Virus record (IMG/VR): IMGVR_UViG_3300043425_000946
Span: 1-30,725 of that record
Direction: 5' to 3' (one strand)
DNA: 30,725 nucleotides
DNA from: a virus
Part shown: piece by piece, positions 23,637 through 30,696 of the stretch
Layout: the number at the start of each line of letters is the position of its first letter
How positions within the stretch are numbered: the first letter of the stretch is position 1
Notes under the pieces: generated by a model
Seen by the model: only the letters and a program-made list of their open reading frames with translations
Told to the model about the DNA's origin: nothing
Database searches by the model: none
Made by a program: the position numbers and the translations under genes

Positions 23637-24131
23637 TTGCAAAAGTGCACGATTAAGGCTGCACTTTTGGGTTTGAGCATAGCTTTATTGGGCCCGACAA
23701 CCGGACTCACTTCACCACAAATACAAACCACTAGGCCAGAGGTTACTAGATCCGACGCCCAAGTCGGCTCCGCAAGCAATGCTCTTACCCAAGAGACTAG
23801 AGCGAGACATCAGTCCGCTACTAGAAGTTCAGTCACTAATACGTACATTGCTCGTACCTCTTGGTATAGGCATGGTACAATAACAGCCAATGGAGAGAGG
23901 TATAATCCTATGGGTCTCACGGTAGCTCATAGGACTCTTCCATTTAATACTATGGTTAAATTTACTAATCCTTCAAATGGAAATACTGTTGTTGTAAGAG
24001 TCAACGACAGAGGTCCAATGATTAGAGGAAGGGAATTTGACTTAAGCATGAGAGCCGCGCAGCTCCTTGGAATGATAGATAGAGGAGTTGTTAACCTTGT
24101 CGTTGACATTATTATACAGGAGACTAATTAA
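23637..24131 (+). CDS. RlpA-like secreted double-psi beta-barrel protein (TTG start)
   Basis: The TTG start has AGGAG six bases upstream and gives a signal-like N-terminus (MQKCTIKAALLGLSIALLGP), basic then hydrophobic. A Ser/Thr-rich linker (about 25-70) leads to an RlpA domain (about 70-160) with TSWYRHG, TANGERYN, GLTVAHRTLPF, VNDRGPMIRGREFDLS and AAQLLGM. Bacterial RlpA acts on peptidoglycan (a lytic transglycosylase in Pseudomonas); the Asp of NDRGP is retained. No lipobox is seen and no SPOR domain follows. The phage copy might weaken or remodel the wall. Confidence 0.8.
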   Translation: MQKCTIKAALLGLSIALLGPTTGLTSPQIQTTRPEVTRSDAQVGSASNALTQETRARHQSATRSSVTNTYIARTSWYRHGTITANGERYNPMGLTVAHRTLPFNTMVKFTNPSNGNTVVVRVNDRGPMIRGREFDLSMRAAQLLGMIDRGVVNLVVDIIIQETN

Positions 24132-24132
24132 T

Positions 24133-24528
24133 ATGGCTAGACCACGTAAGAATACAACAGAAGCGCCAACAGAAAATTCGGCGGAGTTTGACTATGAGAA
24201 GAGTGAAGAGCTCTATCATCAAGTCATGCTACAAGGTGCTGTAGCAACACCACAAGTAATGAATGCACAGGCAGCACCAGCACCAGCACCAACCTTTCCG
24301 GAATATACACCATGGGTTGCACCAAATAGTTTGATCTTCTTCGTAGAAGGTAAGGTTCGCCTTGATCAAGAAGGTGCTTCGGCTATTTTTTCAGATCAAC
24401 GCCGAATTGTCAATGCAGCAAATATTGATGAAGCAATTCAAAAATTCATGAATTACTTTTCGGGTATGTCTAATCCATCTCAGCGTTATACTGTGGTGGC
24501 GGTTACTGCATCTGAGGCTATACTGTGA
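24133..24528 (+). CDS. Hypothetical phage protein (131 aa)
   Basis: The ATG at 24133 follows AGGAG, which overlaps the end of the RlpA gene. The N-terminal half is low-complexity (QAAPAPAPTF), and the C-terminal half (SLIFFVEGKVRLDQEGASAIFSD...MSNPSQRYTVVAV) looks like a small folded domain. No family recognised. It overlaps the glutaredoxin gene by 4 bp. Confidence 0.6.
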   Translation: MARPRKNTTEAPTENSAEFDYEKSEELYHQVMLQGAVATPQVMNAQAAPAPAPTFPEYTPWVAPNSLIFFVEGKVRLDQEGASAIFSDQRRIVNAANIDEAIQKFMNYFSGMSNPSQRYTVVAVTASEAIL

Positions 24529-24779
24529 AGGTAGAGTTATACAGTAAGGATGGCTGCAGGTATTGTACTGCAGCCGCCAATCTGCTTAAGAATAAAGGTA
24601 TTAGTTTTACAGAACAAAAGCTAAGTGTGCATTTTACTCGAGAAGTTCTACTTGAAAAGTTCCCTTATGCCAAGTCATTTCCTGTGGTAGTTGTTGACGG
24701 AATGCATATCGGCGGATATACTGAACTTAAGGAAGAACTCAATCGTGGGTCTTCCGAACAGATCTTACTTACTGAGTAA
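24525..24779 (+). CDS. Glutaredoxin (NrdC-like)
   Basis: A GTG start overlaps the previous stop codon. The 84-aa protein has the thioredoxin-fold opening VELYSKDGCRYC with C11 and C14 (CRYC rather than CPYC), the cis-Pro block SFPVVVVDG and the GGYTEL glutathione-binding motif. It can reduce the NrdA C-terminal cysteines, supporting the RNR genes encoded upstream. Confidence 0.9.
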   Translation: MKVELYSKDGCRYCTAAANLLKNKGISFTEQKLSVHFTREVLLEKFPYAKSFPVVVVDGMHIGGYTELKEELNRGSSEQILLTE

Positions 24780-24794
24780 ACGGAGACATATATA

Positions 24795-25070
24795 ATGTAC
24801 GAGCGAAACGAACTTCTGAAGGGCCTTCGCACTTCGGTTGTTGATGTTCATTTCACCAAGGCTAATGGTGAATCTCGAGTGCTACGATGCACTCTTCTTC
24901 CTCACATGCTCCCAGAGTCTTATCGAAAGAGCTTTGAAGAGCAGAATGAAGAGAAGACTTTTCATCAACAGAATCCTAATGTCATTGCGGCTTGGGATGT
25001 AGAAAAGAATGCTTGGCGATCTTTTCGTATTGAATCTGTTACGTATTGCCAAGCTTACCATAATTCTTGA
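24795..25070 (+). CDS. DUF2693-like conserved phage protein (91 aa)
   Basis: MYERNELLKGLRTSVVDVHFTKANGESRVLRCTL...VAVWD-like (VIAAWDVEKNAWRSFRIESV) matches a small SH3-like family common in T4-like phages, DUF2693. GGAG lies upstream. Biochemical role unknown. Confidence 0.7.
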   Translation: MYERNELLKGLRTSVVDVHFTKANGESRVLRCTLLPHMLPESYRKSFEEQNEEKTFHQQNPNVIAAWDVEKNAWRSFRIESVTYCQAYHNS

Positions 25071-25086
25071 TAGGAAACCAACCATA

Positions 25087-25440
25087 ATGTCTAACTGGGG
25101 CTACCACCTCATGCTTGACTGCGCGGGATGCAGTCACAAAGCTATCACCGAATATGATACCATTTGGCGATTTACCAAGAAGCTTGTCGAGGATATCGAC
25201 ATGGTTGCATACGGTGAGCCCCAGATTGTAAAGTTTGGTAGCGGTAACAAGGCAGGATATACCCTTGTTCAGCTCATCGAGACCAGCAACATCTGCGCCC
25301 ACTTTGTGGATGAAGATGATACAATGTATCTTGATGTATTCAGCTGCAAGCCCTATGACACCGATGCTGTTATAAAGCTGGTTCAAGACTTCTTTGCACC
25401 AACTCACGTTAGGGAAAACTTCATTACACGGCAAGCATAA
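25087..25440 (+). CDS. S-adenosylmethionine decarboxylase (SpeD)-like proenzyme
   Basis: The 117-aa protein shows the SpeD pattern: HFVDEDDTMYLDVFSCKP and GSGNKAGYTLVQLIE. S67 (ETSN), H72 and C87 have exactly the spacing (5 and 15) of the pyruvoyl Ser, processing His and catalytic Cys in the Thermotoga enzyme (S63, H68, C83). The usual E-S-H is T-S-N here. AdoMet decarboxylase makes the aminopropyl donor for spermidine; related proteins have changed substrate to ornithine or arginine, so the substrate is open. AGGAAA lies upstream. Confidence 0.75.
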   Translation: MSNWGYHLMLDCAGCSHKAITEYDTIWRFTKKLVEDIDMVAYGEPQIVKFGSGNKAGYTLVQLIETSNICAHFVDEDDTMYLDVFSCKPYDTDAVIKLVQDFFAPTHVRENFITRQA

Positions 25441-25443
25441 AGA

Positions 25444-25875
25444 ATGAATCTTGACAAAAAAAACGTAGGCACCGTAGGTTTTATTTGCGGTGCCTTTGAT
25501 CTTTTGCATCCTGGCCATGTACATCTTCTCTTAGAATGCAGTAAGCTATGTGACTGGCTTATGATCGGTCTTCATACCGATCCAACCATTGATCGCCCAG
25601 ATACCAAAAACAAACCGATACAGACGGCATTTGAGCGCTGGTATCAAATCAATGCTCTCAATCTTAAAGCCGAAATAATTCCATACGACACTGAGCAAGA
25701 CTTAGAACACATGCTTGCTGTTTTGCCAATTGACGTTAGATTTATTGGCTCTGACTATGTTGGTAAATCTATAACAGGTGAGCAAATTTGTGACTCTCGC
25801 CGCATTCATATTCATTACGTAGACAGATCACATAATTGGAGCAGCTCTGAGCTGCGAAAGAGATTTTCAACATGA
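25444..25875 (+). CDS. HxGH nucleotidyltransferase (TagD/HldE-C-like)
   Basis: The 143-aa protein has GFICGAFDLLHPGH (12-25, H22 and H25) and the C-terminal NWSSSELRKR (ISSTxxR-type motif), with FIGSDYVGK between them. This is the fold that couples CTP or ATP to a sugar or polyol phosphate (TagD, RfaE/HldE C-domain). It opens the sugar cassette, so it most likely activates a sugar-1-phosphate. The ribosome site is weak. It overlaps the next gene by 4 bp. Confidence 0.8.
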   Translation: MNLDKKNVGTVGFICGAFDLLHPGHVHLLLECSKLCDWLMIGLHTDPTIDRPDTKNKPIQTAFERWYQINALNLKAEIIPYDTEQDLEHMLAVLPIDVRFIGSDYVGKSITGEQICDSRRIHIHYVDRSHNWSSSELRKRFST

Positions 25876-26849
25876 AGACTGCAATTGTTACTGGATCATA
25901 TGGATATATTGGTTCAGTACTCTGCAAGATACTACGTGATCGTAATTACTTTGTTGTCGGTATTGACAATGACTTACGGACACAAGAAGCTTGGACTAAT
26001 GACGATAGCAGAGTACTAAATTGTAATGACTATCTGTTTGATGATTTTGCAAGCCCAAATAGTTTGCATGTCTTTAAAGAATATAAGGATGCTACAGTAT
26101 TTCATCTTGCAGCTAATAGTCTACTTGGTCCCAGCGCATACGATCCTCTGAGTTATTACAGCAATAACACAGCAAAGACATTGAAGCTTCTTCAAACACT
26201 CAAGCCAACTAATCGTCTAGTCTTTGCTAGTACGGCTGCTGTTTATGGAATCACGGATAAACCGGTTCGCGAACACAGCAAAATTGATCCACCAAATAAC
26301 TATGGCCAGTCTAAGCTTTGGTGTGAAAAGCTGATTGATGCTAGCTATGAAATTCTTAATTTGAAGGCAACATCATTTCGCTTCTTCAATGTAATCGGTG
26401 CTTATGATGATGTTGGACAGCTGCCGGAAACTCCACACATTATCAATCAACTCTGTGACCGTGCAATGAAAAATGAATCATTTACAATCAACGGTACTGA
26501 GTTTAAGACAAAAGACGGCACGTGCATTCGTGACTACGTTCATGTAATAGATATCTGTAATGCTATGATTCATGCAGACGAATACATGCGCGAGTCAAAC
26601 AAGCCAATGCATGAGAAGTTTAACTTGGGTACTAATATTGGCCAATCGGTAAAAGAAATTATTGACATTTTCCAAAAGACATGTTATAATGTAGATGTTA
26701 AGATTGGTGCTGCTCGTGTTGGCGATCCGCCTTTTCTGGTGGCAAATCCAAGTAAGTTTATCAAGCATACCGGCTTCATGTACGAGCATAGCTCTAATCT
26801 TGAAGCTATGATTAATTCAGCATGGGAATATCGTAATGGAAGAAAATGA
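25872..26849 (+). CDS. NAD-dependent nucleotide-sugar epimerase/dehydratase (GalE/HldD superfamily)
   Basis: The 325-aa SDR-type protein has the Rossmann motif TGSYGYIG (7-14), catalytic S120/T121, Y144 and K148 (NYGQSK), and RFFNVIGAY plus RDYVHVIDI in the substrate half. These mark extended SDRs such as UDP-glucose 4-epimerase. In this cassette it probably epimerises the NDP-sugar made by the neighbours. Confidence 0.88.
   Translation: MKTAIVTGSYGYIGSVLCKILRDRNYFVVGIDNDLRTQEAWTNDDSRVLNCNDYLFDDFASPNSLHVFKEYKDATVFHLAANSLLGPSAYDPLSYYSNNTAKTLKLLQTLKPTNRLVFASTAAVYGITDKPVREHSKIDPPNNYGQSKLWCEKLIDASYEILNLKATSFRFFNVIGAYDDVGQLPETPHIINQLCDRAMKNESFTINGTEFKTKDGTCIRDYVHVIDICNAMIHADEYMRESNKPMHEKFNLGTNIGQSVKEIIDIFQKTCYNVDVKIGAARVGDPPFLVANPSKFIKHTGFMYEHSSNLEAMINSAWEYRNGRK
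26662..26690 (+). promoter_or_regulatory. Consensus promoter inside the epimerase gene
   Basis: TTGACA (26662-26667), 17 bp, TATAAT (26685-26690). It lies 146 bp before the glycosyltransferase start. Confidence 0.55.
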
Positions 26850-27822
26850 AATTTCTATTAAGTCTAATGGCGGCACCGAGCAAACCAAGCGCATGGTTGC
26901 TGCCCATCTTCCTGCAGGTCTGACTGATGATTTTCAAATCATTTGTTCTCGTGTAAGAAAGATTGAGGAAGACAAGATTCGTGTATACTGGCTACACGAT
27001 CTTCCACATGACCCAGAAACAAATCACTTGAAGAATGCTTCAAGCCGTGATCGTTTTCATAAGCTTGTATTCTGTGGTAACTGGCAATACAATCAGTATC
27101 TTAATGTTCTCGGTGTACCTTCATCAGATAAGAATGCAGTGATTGATACACCGATTATTCCTATTGAACCAATTGTCAAGCCAACCGATGAAGTTAGACT
27201 TATCTACACTTCTACTCCCCAGCGTGGTCTTGCACTACTAGTTCCTGTTTTTATTGAACTAGCCAAGAAGTATCCTAACATCAAGCTTGACGTATTTTCT
27301 AGTTTTTCAATCTATGGATGGGGCCAGGCCGATGATCAGTTCAAAGAACTCTTTGATGCATGCAGAAGTCACCCGCAGATCAATTATCACGGTTCACAAC
27401 CTAATGAAGTTGTTCGTGAGCATTTGCAGCGGGCGCACATCTTTGCATACCCATCAATCTGGCAAGAATGTAACTCCAGAGCGCTAATTGAGGCTATGAG
27501 TGCAGAATGTCTTTGCATTCATCCAAATCTTGCCGGGCTTTCTGATACTTCTGGTAGCATTACTTCAATGTATCAGTTCATTGAAGATCCAAGCATGCAT
27601 GCTAATCACTTCTATGGATTGCTTGATCAGTCTATCAACATTGTACATCAAGAACATGCACGCAACTACTTGCGTTTTGTTAAAAATTATGCTGATATTC
27701 GATTCAATATCAACAACGTTGCACAGCAATGGACTAGTTTGTTGCAGAACCTAAAAATGCAATATCCTACTCTAGAGTCCAGGGCGCTTCCAAAGCCGGC
27801 TTGGAATTACAAGACGTCATGA
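26836..27822 (+). CDS. GT-B glycosyltransferase
   Basis: The 328-aa protein begins with SNGGTEQTKRM, the glycine-rich start of GT4-type enzymes. It has LIYTSTPQRGL, YHGSQPNEVVREHLQRAHIFAYPSIWQE-like blocks and the E-x7-E type region (WQECNSRALIEAM). It should transfer an activated sugar, probably the product of this cassette; the acceptor (host LPS, DNA or virion protein) is unknown. The start overlaps the epimerase by 14 bp. At 328 aa it is short for a complete two-domain GT-B enzyme, the N-terminal domain being the smaller half. Confidence 0.82.
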   Translation: MEENEISIKSNGGTEQTKRMVAAHLPAGLTDDFQIICSRVRKIEEDKIRVYWLHDLPHDPETNHLKNASSRDRFHKLVFCGNWQYNQYLNVLGVPSSDKNAVIDTPIIPIEPIVKPTDEVRLIYTSTPQRGLALLVPVFIELAKKYPNIKLDVFSSFSIYGWGQADDQFKELFDACRSHPQINYHGSQPNEVVREHLQRAHIFAYPSIWQECNSRALIEAMSAECLCIHPNLAGLSDTSGSITSMYQFIEDPSMHANHFYGLLDQSINIVHQEHARNYLRFVKNYADIRFNINNVAQQWTSLLQNLKMQYPTLESRALPKPAWNYKTS

Positions 27823-28796
27823 TCTTTGCTACTAAAACCCCACTACGCATTTCATTTTTTGGTGGTGGTAGTGATATACCGCAATTCTATAACAATAGAC
27901 CAGGCTTGGTAGTCTCTACCACTATTAATCATTATATCTACGTTGCAGTTAACAAATGTGAACCACAACATGTTAGAGTAGTTTACTCTGAACTTGAGCA
28001 AGCTGATAATGTAGAAAATATCAAGCATACTCGAGCTAAGGCTATCCTCAAAAAGTTCAATATTGAAACTGGCATTGAAATCGTTAGCTTTTCTGATATC
28101 ACTACAAAGGGCTCTGGGCTAGGTTCTAGTTCATCTTATACAGTCGGTCTTATCAAAGCGCTATATAATATGCGTATGATTAATCATACACGTAGTAACT
28201 TAGCTGAATTAGCTTGTGACATAGAAATCAAAGACTTGGGTGAACCAATCGGCAAGCAAGATCAATATGCTGCAGCCTTTGGTGGGTTCAATGCTATTAG
28301 ATTTAACTCTGAAGGTGTAGAAGTAACCAGTCCTCAAATTTGTAATTCTATATTGTTTGGACTTAATAATAATCTTATGTGTTTTAGCACAGGCACAACT
28401 CGCGAAGCTTCAAGCGTTCTTAGTCAGCAAGTTACTAATTTAGTTACAGATACCAAAGCTCTTGATACTACTTCACGACTTGTAGCTATGGCAGAAGATT
28501 CTTTGCGGTATCTCAAACGCGGCAAGATAAATGATTTTGGTGCTCTGCTTGATGAAGCTTGGATAGAAAAGAAGAAGCTTGCTGCTGGTATAAGCAATCC
28601 GCATATTGACAGCATGTACGAAACAGCTTGTAATGCAGGTGCACTTGGTGGTAAGATACTTGGAGCTGGAGGCGGTGGTTATATGCTTCTTTATGTTCCA
28701 CATAGAAATCATAATAGTGTTATGCGTGCTATGCATGAATACAAGCAGTTTCACTTTGCATTTACTGATCAAGGGAGCGTTTCGACGCAAATGTGA
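27819..28796 (+). CDS. GHMP kinase, D-glycero-D-manno-heptose-phosphate kinase-like (HddA-like)
   Basis: The ATG at 27819 overlaps the upstream stop codon (ATGA). The 325-aa protein starts TPLRISFFGGGSDIPQFY, a hallmark of HddA-like sugar kinases. It carries the ATP-binding GSGLGSSSS (98-106) and the C-terminal GAGGGGYML. HddA phosphorylates heptose 7-phosphate at C1. Other GHMP sugar kinases share this start, so the exact sugar is inferred from the GmhA-like neighbour. Confidence 0.85.
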   Translation: MIFATKTPLRISFFGGGSDIPQFYNNRPGLVVSTTINHYIYVAVNKCEPQHVRVVYSELEQADNVENIKHTRAKAILKKFNIETGIEIVSFSDITTKGSGLGSSSSYTVGLIKALYNMRMINHTRSNLAELACDIEIKDLGEPIGKQDQYAAAFGGFNAIRFNSEGVEVTSPQICNSILFGLNNNLMCFSTGTTREASSVLSQQVTNLVTDTKALDTTSRLVAMAEDSLRYLKRGKINDFGALLDEAWIEKKKLAAGISNPHIDSMYETACNAGALGGKILGAGGGGYMLLYVPHRNHNSVMRAMHEYKQFHFAFTDQGSVSTQM

Positions 28797-29368
28797 TGAA
28801 AAATTTTACTGAGTATTTTTCTGAACTAAATTATGCCATTAGCAGACTAGATCATGCTAGCATGGAAGCTGCATTCAATGCCATTGACAATGCACATTTA
28901 CTGTTTATTATGGGCAACGGTGGATCCGCTGCTAGTGCCGATCACTGGGTCTGTGATTTTATGAAAGGCATTAATGAGGATACCGAGTTGTCTGCAAGAG
29001 CTATCAGTCTGACTAGTAATGGACCTCTTATTACGGCTATAGCCAATGATGTAGGTTATGATCACATATTTGAGAGACAGTTGATGTATCATCACTGTAC
29101 TTTTGGTGATGTGGTCTTAGCTATTTCTGCCAGCGGCAATTCCAAAAACATCTTAAATGGACTTTACAGGGCTAAAAAGCTTGGAGCAACAACCATAGCT
29201 TTTACAGGATTTACTGGTGGTGAAGCAGCTGCAATGGCCGACATCAATGTACACGTTCCTGCTCACAACTACGGTATTGTGGAAGACATACATATGATGA
29301 TTCTTCATGCTATCTCTCAGCGTATTAGGGCTGCTGGGGCTACTGATCCGAAGAAGATCAGACTATAA
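28796..29368 (+). CDS. SIS-domain sugar isomerase (GmhA-like)
   Basis: The ATG overlaps the upstream TGA (TGATG). The 190-aa protein contains GNGGSAASADHW (40-51), the phosphosugar-binding ISASGNSKN and YGIVEDIHMMILHAI, close to phosphoheptose isomerase GmhA and its relatives. GmhA converts sedoheptulose 7-phosphate to D-glycero-D-manno-heptose 7-phosphate, the substrate of HddA. It ends the cassette. Confidence 0.85.
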   Translation: MKNFTEYFSELNYAISRLDHASMEAAFNAIDNAHLLFIMGNGGSAASADHWVCDFMKGINEDTELSARAISLTSNGPLITAIANDVGYDHIFERQLMYHHCTFGDVVLAISASGNSKNILNGLYRAKKLGATTIAFTGFTGGEAAAMADINVHVPAHNYGIVEDIHMMILHAISQRIRAAGATDPKKIRL

Positions 29369-29371
29369 ATA
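29364..29371 (+). promoter_or_regulatory. T4-type late promoter TATAAATA
   Basis: An exact TATAAATA covers the gmhA-like stop codon. It lies just upstream of a sigma-70-like promoter, so the gene at 29410 may have both late and early control. Confidence 0.5.
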
Positions 29372-29374
29372 CCA

Positions 29375-29403
29375 TTGACAACAACTAGAGGGTAGGGTAT
29401 AAT
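29375..29403 (+). promoter_or_regulatory. Consensus sigma-70-like promoter before the gene at 29410
   Basis: TTGACA (29375-29380), 17 bp, TATAAT (29398-29403): a perfect match. The ATG begins only seven bases after the -10, about where transcription should start, so a leaderless mRNA is possible. Confidence 0.85.
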
Positions 29404-29409
29404 GACACT

Positions 29410-29787
29410 ATGACGGCCCTAGCTAACAACATCATACAGTTCCCACGACAAGGTCCTGAACGACATATTGGGCCGCAGAGTTTAGATGATGTGATTGACA
29501 CCGTCGAAGTAGTACGACAAGTTCATATTCAAGAAAGTCTTGAAGCTATCATACCAATGTTATTTGATAAGCTTTCGCTAGCAGGGTTTCAGCCTGATGA
29601 CGAGATGGAATTCATTAAAGACGGTGCTTTAATAGTAGAAGCTACAAGATCATTTCTATCTAAAATCTACGGAATAGACCATCCACTTCAACTGATTGCT
29701 AAACATCTCTTCGAACAGGTCGATGACGAAGGCAATCTAGAAGTATCAGACAAAATTAAGTTTACCATCACACCAACAGAAGGATAG
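29410..29787 (+). CDS. Conserved hypothetical T4-like phage protein (125 aa)
   Basis: The product starts MTALANNIIQFPRQGP and has a helical body with EAIIPMLFDKLSLAGF and VEATRSFLSKIYGIDHPLQLIAKHLF. The HPLQ block recurs in small proteins of T4-like cyanophages. No enzymatic motif is seen. No well-spaced Shine-Dalgarno is present; GGTAGGG lies 12 bases upstream, inside the promoter spacer. Confidence 0.65.
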   Translation: MTALANNIIQFPRQGPERHIGPQSLDDVIDTVEVVRQVHIQESLEAIIPMLFDKLSLAGFQPDDEMEFIKDGALIVEATRSFLSKIYGIDHPLQLIAKHLFEQVDDEGNLEVSDKIKFTITPTEG

Positions 29788-29799
29788 GGTTAACACCCT
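29780..29799 (+). promoter_or_regulatory. Split ribosome site with hairpin upstream of rnh
   Basis: AAGGA (29780-29784) is 24 bases from the rnh ATG, too far in a linear leader. Between them AGGGT (29786-29790) pairs with ACCCT (29795-29799) around TAAC. Folding this hairpin leaves about 10 bases between the Shine-Dalgarno and ATG. T4 gene 38 is known to use such a folded initiation region. Confidence 0.45.
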
Positions 29800-29808
29800 T
29801 CATATACA

Positions 29809-30696
29809 ATGATCATCCTTGATTTGTCTCAAGTCATGCTGTCTAACATTATGGTCCAACTGGGCAACCACACTAATGCGCAGATTGAAGAGAATATGGT
29901 ACGCCATATGGTTCTTAACTCTGTTAGAATGTATAAGACAAAGTTCGGCCCGGAATACGGCGAACTGGTTATTGCTTGCGATAACAAAAACTACTGGCGC
30001 CGCCAACAGTACCCTTATTATAAGGCCAACCGCAAGAAGTCCCAAGCAGAGTCCGAACTTGACTGGAAGGCAATTTTTGAATGCCTCGGCAAGATTCGTG
30101 CAGAACTCAAAGAATATTTCCCCTACCGTGTAATTGATGTTGAAACTGCAGAAGCAGACGATATCATTGGTACCCTGTGTCATAAGTTTGGTACTGTCAA
30201 GGACGATTGGTCCTTCATGGCAATTAACCATCAAGAGAAGATTCTTATCCTGTCTGGCGATAAGGACTTCCAACAGCTCCAGAAGTATGTAAATGTGGAG
30301 CAATATGATCCTGTTCGTAAGAAGAAGATTGTATGTAATGATCCTGAGCGCTTTCTTCAGGAGCATGTGATCAAGGGTGATACTGGCGATGGCATCCCTA
30401 ATATCCTCAGTGATGATAATTGTCTGGTTGTTGGCAAGCGCCAGTCTCCAGTTACCCAGAAGAAGCTTGATGCACTCATCAGCTTGAAGCTTGATGGCAA
30501 GCTTGATCATCCTAACTATCGCAACTACATGCGCAATCGTAGTCTGATTGACCTTGACTTTATCCCAGAAAAGGTTAAGATCAATATTATGGATAGTTAC
30601 AATGCTCAATGTGGTAAGAAGGCAACTAATCTACTCAACTACTTCATTGCCAATAAGCTGAAGAACTTGACTAACTCAATTGGAGAATTTGTATGA
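29809..30696 (+). CDS. rnh: T4-type RNase H (5'-3' flap/exonuclease)
   Basis: The 295-aa protein aligns by eye with T4 RNase H throughout: MIILDLSQVMLS, MVRHMVLNSVR, CDNKNYWRRQQYPYYKANR, TAEADDIIG, LSGDKDFQQLQKYVNVEQ, KGDTGDGIPN and the C-terminal KLKNLTNSIGEF. The Asp-rich FEN metal sites (ILDLS, ACDN, EADD, SGDKDF, GDTGD) are intact. It removes RNA primers from lagging-strand fragments. The N-terminus lacks about a dozen residues found in T4. Confidence 0.95.
   Translation: MIILDLSQVMLSNIMVQLGNHTNAQIEENMVRHMVLNSVRMYKTKFGPEYGELVIACDNKNYWRRQQYPYYKANRKKSQAESELDWKAIFECLGKIRAELKEYFPYRVIDVETAEADDIIGTLCHKFGTVKDDWSFMAINHQEKILILSGDKDFQQLQKYVNVEQYDPVRKKKIVCNDPERFLQEHVIKGDTGDGIPNILSDDNCLVVGKRQSPVTQKKLDALISLKLDGKLDHPNYRNYMRNRSLIDLDFIPEKVKINIMDSYNAQCGKKATNLLNYFIANKLKNLTNSIGEFV

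Noticed and set aside
28884-28911. Promoter-like TTGACA-16-TATTAT inside the gmhA-like gene
   Set aside because: The -10 is imperfect and the next gene starts about 500 bp away with its own consensus promoter.
29800-30609. Long minus-strand open frame (269 aa) opposite rnh
   Set aside because: It lies antisense to a well-supported RNase H gene, has no ribosome site and its product has no recognisable pattern; it results from codon bias of the plus-strand gene.
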